Shown: positions 1 to 5,082 of the stretch, one piece after another | Numbering within the stretch: position 1 is the first letter of the stretch | Layout of the letters: each line of letters starts with the position of its first letter | Source of the DNA: Nitrospirales bacterium | GTDB lineage: Bacteria > Nitrospirota > Nitrospiria > Nitrospirales > UBA8639 | Assembly (NCBI GenBank): GCA_029261305.1 | Contig: JAJDBO010000243.1 | Coordinates: 1 to 5,082 of the forward strand | Direction of reading: 5' to 3' | Length of the DNA stretch: 5,082 nucleotides | The notes under the pieces: model-generated | What the model was told of the DNA's origin: nothing | Database searches by the model: none | What the model saw: the letters and a program-made list of their open reading frames with translations, nothing else | Position numbers and translations under genes: made by a program

Positions 1-1173
1 ATCTTCCGAACCAGGAAGCGGAGTCAGACAGAAAAACTCCAGCAGATCCACTGGCAATTCTTTTTTAATAATTTCAATATCACGAGCGATAGATTCTGGA
101 GTATCAGCAGGAAATCCCAGAATATAGCCGGCATAGGTCATACATCCATGATCCTTCCAGGCTTGGAGCATTTGTCGATATTCCCAAATCTTATTTTGCC
201 GCTTCTTGGCAGCCACAAGATTCTCAGGATTGATATTTTCTAATCCTATAAAGACGCGCCGACAGCCAGCACGAGCGGCTTTTTCGATAAAATTCGGAAG
301 ACGGTGACAGAGGGCGTCCACCTGGATAATGAATTTAATGTCGAGCCTTTCGACTTCGCGAAGGTGGATAAGACGATCAAAAATCGCCTCCCAATTTTTA
401 TTTCTGGCGAAATCATCATCCGTGACAAAGAATCGATTGACTCCTTGAGCAAGATTGGCACGCACAACCTGTTCAACATCATCCGGTGTGCGCCACCGGG
501 ACTTTCGACCTTGAACATTGATAATCGTGCAAAAGCTACATTGGAAAGGACAGCCTCGCCCAGCATCCAAGCTACCTAATCCCTCTATTGTTTTTTCAAT
601 ATGCTCCTTCGGCAAAAAGGGAACGACGGCGCCGTTCAATTCAGGAAGATCATCCAAATAATTATAGAGCGGTTTGACTTGGTCTTCCCACACATCACGG
701 AGCACTACATCAAAACGACCCTCGGCCTCACCAGCATAAATAGTGATCCCCATGTCCAGGGCCTTTTGAATGTCTACTTGGACACCTGGAAGCATCGAGA
801 GGCATCCACTCACATGAAACCCGCCAAGGACAACTGGGATTCCCGCCTCTCGAAAGGGACGGGCAATGTCGACTGATCTAGGAAATTGGTTCGTCTGAAC
901 ACCAACGAGTCCAACCATTCCGCTATCAGCTTGTTGAATATCTCGTATGATCTTTTTTATAGGAATAACGGTATTCGGTTCATCATAAGCATCAATGACA
1001 ATCTCAACATCATCACCCAGTACCTTTCGGTTCGCACAATCCAGCGCGAGCCCATATAATGTGGCAAGAGTGTTCGACGGGATAATGGACCGGACCCATT
1101 GCACCACATACCCATCACTGTCATAACGAGAGGGTTTGATGAGGACAAGACGAAATGTTTTAGACGTACTCAC
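1..1173 (-). CDS. B12-binding-domain radical SAM enzyme (partial, C-terminus beyond left edge)
   Basis: An open frame of 391 codons reads from GTG at 1173 leftward to base 1 without a stop, so the C-terminus is missing. The N-terminal part (about residues 8-165) resembles a cobalamin-binding Rossmann domain: a beta strand with VGLVGVQ (87-93), then LGGFH (116-120) and a GEAEG turn (148-152). The canonical DxHxxG cobalamin-ligand motif is not visible. The radical SAM core follows: GRGCPFQCSFC (205-215) carries the CX3CX2C 4Fe-4S cluster cysteines C208, C212 and C215; VTDDDF is at 250-255, GLENINPE at 310-317, GYILGFPADTPES at 349-361 and a TPLPGSE segment at 384-390. Enzymes of this class cleave S-adenosylmethionine, and many methylate or rearrange unactivated carbons. 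The substrate here cannot be told. An in-frame TAA at 1186-1188 precedes the GTG, which is the first plausible start; no clear Shine-Dalgarno is seen. It is divergent from lptF. The class is confident, the exact family is not. Confidence 0.9.
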   Translation of the reverse strand, partial: MSTSKTFRLVLIKPSRYDSDGYVVQWVRSIIPSNTLATLYGLALDCANRKVLGDDVEIVIDAYDEPNTVIPIKKIIRDIQQADSGMVGLVGVQTNQFPRSVDIARPFREAGIPVVLGGFHVSGCLSMLPGVQVDIQKALDMGITIYAGEAEGRFDVVLRDVWEDQVKPLYNYLDDLPELNGAVVPFLPKEHIEKTIEGLGSLDAGRGCPFQCSFCTIINVQGRKSRWRTPDDVEQVVRANLAQGVNRFFVTDDDFARNKNWEAIFDRLIHLREVERLDIKFIIQVDALCHRLPNFIEKAARAGCRRVFIGLENINPENLVAAKKRQNKIWEYRQMLQAWKDHGCMTYAGYILGFPADTPESIARDIEIIKKELPVDLLEFFCLTPLPGSED

Positions 1174-1244
1174 GAGGGTTAAAACTTATAACATTTCATT
1201 AAGATTGAGGAGGCAAGCTTAGATATAACTTCCCCCATTCCCTT

Positions 1245-1266
1245 ATTATGGCAATATTACAATAAT
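1245..1266. repeat. Imperfect 22-bp palindrome, possible operator
   Basis: Arms ATTAT (1245-1249) and ATAAT (1262-1266) flank a central AATATT (1253-1258) that shares the same symmetry axis. Nine of the eleven base pairs match; the mismatches are 1250/1261 and 1252/1259. It sits about 72 bases upstream of the radical SAM start and between the two divergent genes, a usual place for a dimeric regulator to bind. It is AT-rich, so chance is a real alternative. Confidence 0.3.
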
Positions 1267-1390
1267 CTTGATGACCCTCTATCATACTCCTTTGAGGGTG
1301 TCAACGAAATCTAGTGCCCTGGTAGGTATCACGTCACAAGATATAGGATATATTTACCCAACTCCTGTTATTCTTCCTACTGCCAATCCA

Positions 1391-1419
1391 TTTACAGCAT
1401 CCCGACCCTACGCTATTAT
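1391..1419 (+). promoter_or_regulatory. Sigma70-like promoter for lptF-lptG-fabF
   Basis: TTTACA (1391-1396) and TATTAT (1414-1419) each differ from the -35 and -10 consensus by one base and are separated by exactly 17 bases. Transcription would begin near 1426, giving a leader of about 110 bases before the lptF ATG at 1537. It is the best-spaced promoter-like pair seen upstream of lptF. It is inferred from sequence only. Confidence 0.4.
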
Positions 1420-1454
1420 GCCCAACATCAATTTTGGCTTCCCCAATCCCTCTA

Positions 1455-1475
1455 TTCTGACCACTGATGTCAGGA
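1455..1475 (+). other. Short hairpin in the predicted lptF leader
   Basis: CTGAC (1457-1461) pairs with GTCAG (1469-1473), extendable to seven pairs with one G-U, around a seven-base loop. It would lie in the mRNA leader between the predicted start of transcription and lptF. No T-run follows, so it is not an intrinsic terminator. A regulatory role is speculative. Confidence 0.2.
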
Positions 1476-1536
1476 GTATTTCAGATCCCGAGATATGAAC
1501 TTTATCGTCCAAACACGATTCACCGTCTAAAATACC

Positions 1537-2619
1537 ATGCGACTCCTAGACCGTTATATTTTTAAAGAACTCATGATCCCCTTTAGCGTGAGCTTAGGGG
1601 CACTATGCTTTATAGTTTTCACCAAAGAGATGTTGCGCCTCGTTGAGCTGTTGGTCTCAAAAGGGGTGGGGATCATGCCAGTTCTGAATATTGTGGCCCA
1701 TCTCATGCCCTCATTTCTCGTCCTGACCTTGCCCATTGCTTGCCTGGTGTCGTCCATTACGACCTTCGGGCAGCTCTCTTTTGATAAAGAGCTTGTCGCC
1801 ATGCGGGCTGCCGGAATTAGTTTGCTTCGGATTGCGTTCCCAGTCTTCGTATTTTCCTTTATGGTATTTCTGCTCACCATTTATCTGTCACAGTGGGGAC
1901 AACCGTGGTCGAACGTCTCGCTGAAGAAACTTGCCATTAGCTTGGTCAAGGATCAGCTGACATTGGCTCTGGACAAAGGGGTATTTAACGAACCGACCAA
2001 CGGCATGATGATTTACGTCCCCGAACCTGAAAAGGGGGAAAAAGCCGAAGGCATTTTTATTGCTGACCAACGCGACCCAGTAAAACCCTTTATTGTGACT
2101 GCCAAAAGTTTCAGCATGCTCCATGACCCTAAACAAAAACAGCTGGGATTTCGGCTCTTTGACGGAACCATCCATGCATTCCCTAAGGACATTACGGAGC
2201 ATCATCAAGTGACCTTCGCGACCTATGATCTCAAGATGGATCTCCCCGACACCTTTAATACAACGAAGCCGGGACGAAGAGGATACGACTATCTCATAGA
2301 AAAACTCGACAAATCGGGCTGGCGAGATACGAATTCGCTCCGACGCCTCATGGAATATTACAAGGATTTGGGATTCCCCGTGGCCACACTTATTTTGGGG
2401 GTACTTGGGCTTCCCGTGGGGATCGTGTCAAAGCGATCAGGCCGAATGGGAGGCTTTGCCGTTGGAATTCTCATTATGGTGGGGTTTTATCTGTTAAATG
2501 TCGTCGGTGAATTTCTCGTGACCACCCTTATTCTTCATCCCTTTGCCGGGGCTTGGTTTCCGAACGTCATTTTGTTACTGATCACCTGTATTCTCTTTTA
2601 CCGAGCTAGTCGACATTAA
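1537..2619 (+). CDS. lptF: LPS export ABC transporter permease LptF
   Basis: This 360-residue inner-membrane protein of the LptF/LptG (YjgP/YjgQ) family pairs with LptG and the LptB ATPase to extract LPS from the inner membrane for delivery through the Lpt bridge. The expected architecture is visible: three N-terminal membrane helices (about 12-29, 52-74, 98-118), a large periplasmic beta-jellyroll region (about 125-265), and three C-terminal helices (about 277-297, 304-325, 340-356). Family marks are DRYIFKE near the N-terminus, the cytoplasmic loop LSFDKELVAMRAAGIS (80-95) that should contact LptB, FNEPTNGMMIYVPE (150-163) at the start of the jellyroll, and LGLPVGIVSKRSGR (290-303). FNEPTNG matches LptF rather than LptG. 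Length is normal. An in-frame TAA at 1528-1530 fixes ATG 1537 as the earliest start, though no good Shine-Dalgarno precedes it. It is the first gene of a unit with lptG one base downstream. Confidence 0.93.
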   Translation: MRLLDRYIFKELMIPFSVSLGALCFIVFTKEMLRLVELLVSKGVGIMPVLNIVAHLMPSFLVLTLPIACLVSSITTFGQLSFDKELVAMRAAGISLLRIAFPVFVFSFMVFLLTIYLSQWGQPWSNVSLKKLAISLVKDQLTLALDKGVFNEPTNGMMIYVPEPEKGEKAEGIFIADQRDPVKPFIVTAKSFSMLHDPKQKQLGFRLFDGTIHAFPKDITEHHQVTFATYDLKMDLPDTFNTTKPGRRGYDYLIEKLDKSGWRDTNSLRRLMEYYKDLGFPVATLILGVLGLPVGIVSKRSGRMGGFAVGILIMVGFYLLNVVGEFLVTTLILHPFAGAWFPNVILLLITCILFYRASRH

Positions 2620-2620
2620 C

Positions 2621-3712
2621 ATGGGCATTCTGTTTTGGTACATCCTTCGGCATTATTTGAAGATCATGGTCATGTGTATTACGGGTTTGACTTCAATCTA
2701 TCTCATTATCGACTTTTTCGAAAAACTGAGGAGATTTCTTCGGCACGATGCCGAACTCTCTTCGATGTTGATGTATTTCTTCTTTAAAATCCCTGACATT
2801 TCCTTTAAGCTCGCTCCGTTTGCCGCAATAATGGCCTCACTTCTCGCCATTGGCATACTAAATAAAAATCATGAAATCACCGCGATGCGAAGTTGCGGGT
2901 TTAGCCTGTTTCATATTGCCGCCCCCTTTTTATGCGTGGCAGCTCTGACGACCCTCGTATTGTTCAGTTTCACGGCGATCTTGATTCCCTTGGGCAATAC
3001 CAAGGCCGAGCAAATCAAAACCGTCGAAATCCAAAAAAAGCCAAAACCCTTGGCCTTTACTGCGGAAAATCTCTGGCTTCGGATACAGAACAATACCATC
3101 ATGAATGTCAAAAATGTCTCGCCCAATGGCACAAAACTTCACGCGATTCGGTTGTATCGGCTTGATTCAAATTTCCAACTTGATCAAGTGCTTTCCGCAG
3201 AAACGGTTGATTACACCGCGAAGGGTTGGACATTGAAAAACGTCGTCAAACGATCCCTGACGCTTAAGGGACCGGTCAAGGTGCTTCAGCTTGATGACCT
3301 ACCCTTAGAGCTTTCCTTAACACCGGAAGATTTGGAAACCTGGATTTCGTTAGAGCCCGAACACATGACCTTAGTGCAGCTGTGGGACCATATCAAACAT
3401 TTGAAAAATGAAGGGCACAATGTCACTCGATTTCTCACTGATTATTGGGGCCGCATTGCCTTTTCGTTTGTCACCCTCATTATGACTATTCTTGGAGTGT
3501 CACTCGGACTTCATGGGATGGGGGCCAGATCCTCGAGTGTGGCCAAGAACATCGGGCTAGCCCTCGGGATAAGTTTTTTGTTTTGGACCACCCACTCGGT
3601 TGGCATTGCCCTAGGACGTAGTGGTGCTCTGGCCCCGGTGATCGCCGGTTGGATCGCCTGTTTCATGTTTCTCGCCGTCAGCCTGAATTATATGCTGAAG
3701 GTACGCTATTAA
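2621..3712 (+). CDS. lptG: LPS export ABC transporter permease LptG
   Basis: This 363-residue partner of LptF forms the other half of the membrane channel in LptB2FG. Membrane helices fall at about 15-33, 58-80, 99-122, 278-298, 307-330 and 336-358, with the periplasmic jellyroll between (about 125-265). Family marks are the LptB-contacting loop NHEITAMRSCGFS (83-95), the KAEQIK segment after helix 3 (128-133), DLPLELSLTPEDL (226-238) late in the jellyroll, and GVSLGLHGMGARSSS (292-306) in the last cytoplasmic loop. TAMRSCG and the LxLTPEDL segment fit LptG better than LptF. ATG 2621 begins one base after the lptF stop and lacks a clear ribosome binding site of its own, so translation is probably coupled to lptF. 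No frameshift or missing segment is seen. Confidence 0.93.
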   Translation: MGILFWYILRHYLKIMVMCITGLTSIYLIIDFFEKLRRFLRHDAELSSMLMYFFFKIPDISFKLAPFAAIMASLLAIGILNKNHEITAMRSCGFSLFHIAAPFLCVAALTTLVLFSFTAILIPLGNTKAEQIKTVEIQKKPKPLAFTAENLWLRIQNNTIMNVKNVSPNGTKLHAIRLYRLDSNFQLDQVLSAETVDYTAKGWTLKNVVKRSLTLKGPVKVLQLDDLPLELSLTPEDLETWISLEPEHMTLVQLWDHIKHLKNEGHNVTRFLTDYWGRIAFSFVTLIMTILGVSLGLHGMGARSSSVAKNIGLALGISFLFWTTHSVGIALGRSGALAPVIAGWIACFMFLAVSLNYMLKVRY

Positions 3713-3778
3713 TTTATTCATGGTAGACAACCCCCCTCATTCTTGGCGTGAGCGGGTATTGAAAGGCACTATTTTCGC

Positions 3779-5038
3779 ATGGCACCAAAAGTTGTTGTGA
3801 CGGGTCTGGGTATTATTTCCCCCATCGGTATTGGGCTCAACCAATTTTGGAATGCCGCCATTGAAGGACAATCAGGCATTTCAAAAATTCCATCGTTTGA
3901 AGGACTGCCCATTGATGCCTATCGGTCTCGCATCGCTGGACAAATTCATAATTTCAATCCACTCGACTATATTGATGAAAAATACGCCAACCGTGTTGAT
4001 CGCTATGCCCAATTCGGATTAGTAGCCGCCAAAGAAGCCTTAGAAGATGCAGGGATTAATATGGAAAAAGAAAACCCCGAACGCGTCGGAGTTATGGTTG
4101 GAGCAGGCATGGGCGGAATGATGATGGGCGAGCGCGAAATTTCCCAGCTCTATGACACAAAAAAGCCGAATCGAGTACACCCGAATTTCATTCCCGCCAT
4201 TACCCTGAACTCTGCATCGGGAATTATTGCCATGGCCTGTGGCGCCAAAGGTCCAAACATCACCATTTCCACGGCCTGTTCTTCGAGTATCCATGCGATT
4301 GGCCAAGCCCTGAACACGATCCGTATGGGTAAAGCCGACATGATGATCGCGGCAGGAGCCGATGCCAGCATTACCCCTTTGGTCTTCGCAGGATTTTGCT
4401 CGCTCAGGGCGCTGTCCAGCCGGTACAATGAACAGCCAACACGAGCATCACGCCCCTTTGATCGAGGTCGCGATGGATTTGTTATGGGCGAAGGCGCCGG
4501 GGCCTTAATTTTGGAGACCCTCCAACATGCCAAACGCCGTCGTGCAAAGATCTATGCGGAGGTGGCAGGGTATGCATCAACCAGTGAGGCCTATCATATG
4601 GTCGTGCCAAAAGAAGACGGGGCGGAAATGGCCAACACCATGAAACTGGCGTTGGCAGATGCTCAACTTCGACCCGCCCAGGTTAATTATGTGAATGCCC
4701 ATGCCACGTCAACGACGGTTGGGGACGACGTGGAAGTTCGTGGTCTTCGTCATCTGTTTAAAAGTCGTGCTAATAAATTATTAATCAACGCCACAAAGTC
4801 ACTGATTGGTCATACATTGGGCGCCGCCGGAGCTTTGGGGGCCATCACCTCAATTATGGCCATGAAAACTGGAATCGTGCATCCCACCCTGAACTTGGAA
4901 GATCCAGATCCAGAATGTCATTTGCCCGGCATTTCCAACCAAACCCAGGAAGGCAAAATTAACGTGGCCATGACAAATGCATTTGGATTTGGTAGCAATA
5001 ATGGTGTATTGATTCTCAAACGTTTTACAACTCGCTGA
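3779..5038 (+). CDS. fabF: Beta-ketoacyl-[acyl-carrier-protein] synthase II, FabF type
   Basis: This 419-residue cytoplasmic thiolase-fold condensing enzyme joins malonyl-ACP to acyl-ACP with loss of CO2 in type II fatty-acid elongation. The N-terminal half opens with VVVTGLGIISPIG (5-17). The nucleophile is C167 in STACSSS (164-170). The Cys-His-His set is completed by H308 in NAHATST (306-312) and H345 in KSLIGHTLGAAG (340-351), which also holds the conserved K340. EAYHM (270-274) and NAFGFGSNNG (400-409) correspond to the two gating loops of FabF; the usual GFGGTN reads GFGSNN here. Length is typical. An in-frame TGA at 3749-3751 leaves ATG 3779 as the only reasonable start; GAAAGG (3761-3766) is a Shine-Dalgarno candidate with a long 12-base spacer. 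It lies 66 bases after lptG, probably in the same operon. A specialised ketosynthase of the same fold cannot be excluded. Confidence 0.92.
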   Translation: MAPKVVVTGLGIISPIGIGLNQFWNAAIEGQSGISKIPSFEGLPIDAYRSRIAGQIHNFNPLDYIDEKYANRVDRYAQFGLVAAKEALEDAGINMEKENPERVGVMVGAGMGGMMMGEREISQLYDTKKPNRVHPNFIPAITLNSASGIIAMACGAKGPNITISTACSSSIHAIGQALNTIRMGKADMMIAAGADASITPLVFAGFCSLRALSSRYNEQPTRASRPFDRGRDGFVMGEGAGALILETLQHAKRRRAKIYAEVAGYASTSEAYHMVVPKEDGAEMANTMKLALADAQLRPAQVNYVNAHATSTTVGDDVEVRGLRHLFKSRANKLLINATKSLIGHTLGAAGALGAITSIMAMKTGIVHPTLNLEDPDPECHLPGISNQTQEGKINVAMTNAFGFGSNNGVLILKRFTTR

Positions 5039-5040
5039 AT

Positions 5041-5071
5041 TAGTTACTCGTCGCCTGTTCCTAGTTGCTCG
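5041..5071. repeat. Short direct repeat after fabF
   Basis: TAGTTACTCG (5041-5050) recurs as TAGTTGCTCG (5062-5071) with one mismatch and a 21-base period. It starts three bases after the fabF stop. No hairpin with a T-run is seen in the last 44 bases, so no intrinsic terminator for the operon is present inside the window. Confidence 0.3.
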
Positions 5072-5082
5072 AAAAAATAGAG

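Larger units (their letters stand above)
1174..1536. other. Divergent intergenic region, no convincing gene
   Basis: This 363-base stretch separates the minus-strand radical SAM gene from lptF. It is more AT-rich than the flanking genes. A 76-codon plus-strand frame (1268-1498) exists, but its product is a run of Pro, Thr, Ser and Ile with no domain, no ribosome binding site is seen before it, and the base composition looks non-coding. The region holds an imperfect palindrome (1245-1266), a sigma70-like promoter facing lptF (1391-1419) and a short hairpin (1455-1475). A weak TATAAG box on the minus strand (1185-1190) lies just before the radical SAM start without a well-spaced -35. ACCCTC (1274-1279) could pair with GAGGGT (1294-1299), but no T-run follows. 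No RNA gene was recognised. Confidence 0.6.

Noticed and set aside
304..876. Two plus-strand frames of 91 codons each
   Set aside because: They lie antisense to the radical SAM gene, whose motifs on the minus strand are clear.
1274..1299. ACCCTC / GAGGGT inverted repeat as a terminator
   Set aside because: The stem is only six pairs with a 14-base loop and no T-run on either strand, and it lies between divergent genes where no terminator is expected.
1268..1498. 76-codon plus-strand open frame in the intergenic region
   Set aside because: No domain, no ribosome binding site, low-complexity composition and an AT-rich non-coding character. It overlaps the predicted lptF promoter.
4040..4533. 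Minus-strand frames opposite fabF
   Set aside because: They are shadows of the fabF reading frame; their products show no recognisable features, while fabF has its full catalytic set.
1..5082. CRISPR array, tRNA, rRNA, insertion sequence or phage genes
   Set aside because: No regularly spaced repeats, cloverleaf-like sequence, transposase or terminal inverted repeats were seen.

Overview
The window (5082 bases, roughly even GC) looks like ordinary chromosome from a Gram-negative, lipopolysaccharide-making bacterium. The evidence is a complete LptF/LptG permease pair followed by a type II fatty-acid condensing enzyme. The style of these proteins, together with a cobalamin-type radical SAM enzyme, would fit Nitrospirota or another deep-branching Gram-negative lineage. 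That placement is an impression and cannot be proven from the sequence.

Layout. Positions 1-1173 on the minus strand hold the N-terminal 391 codons of a B12-binding-domain radical SAM enzyme that runs off the left edge. Positions 1174-1536 are a 363-base divergent intergenic region with no convincing gene. It holds an imperfect 22-bp palindrome, a good sigma70-like promoter facing right and a small hairpin. Positions 1537-2619 are lptF, 2621-3712 are lptG (1-base gap) and 3779-5038 are a fabF-type beta-ketoacyl-ACP synthase, all on the plus strand. The last 44 bases are non-coding and show a short direct repeat but no hairpin terminator.

How the genes fit together. LptF and LptG form the membrane dimer of the LptB2FG ABC transporter, which extracts LPS from the inner membrane and feeds it to the periplasmic bridge. 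FabF elongates acyl-ACP and so helps supply the acyl chains of phospholipid and lipid A. The three plus-strand genes therefore read as one envelope-lipid transcription unit. The radical SAM gene is transcribed divergently, its substrate is unknown, and it need not be related.

Nothing here is a convincing undescribed system. The points most worth checking are the unassigned radical SAM enzyme, the lptFG-fabF linkage, a substituted gating loop in FabF and the control elements in the divergent region.
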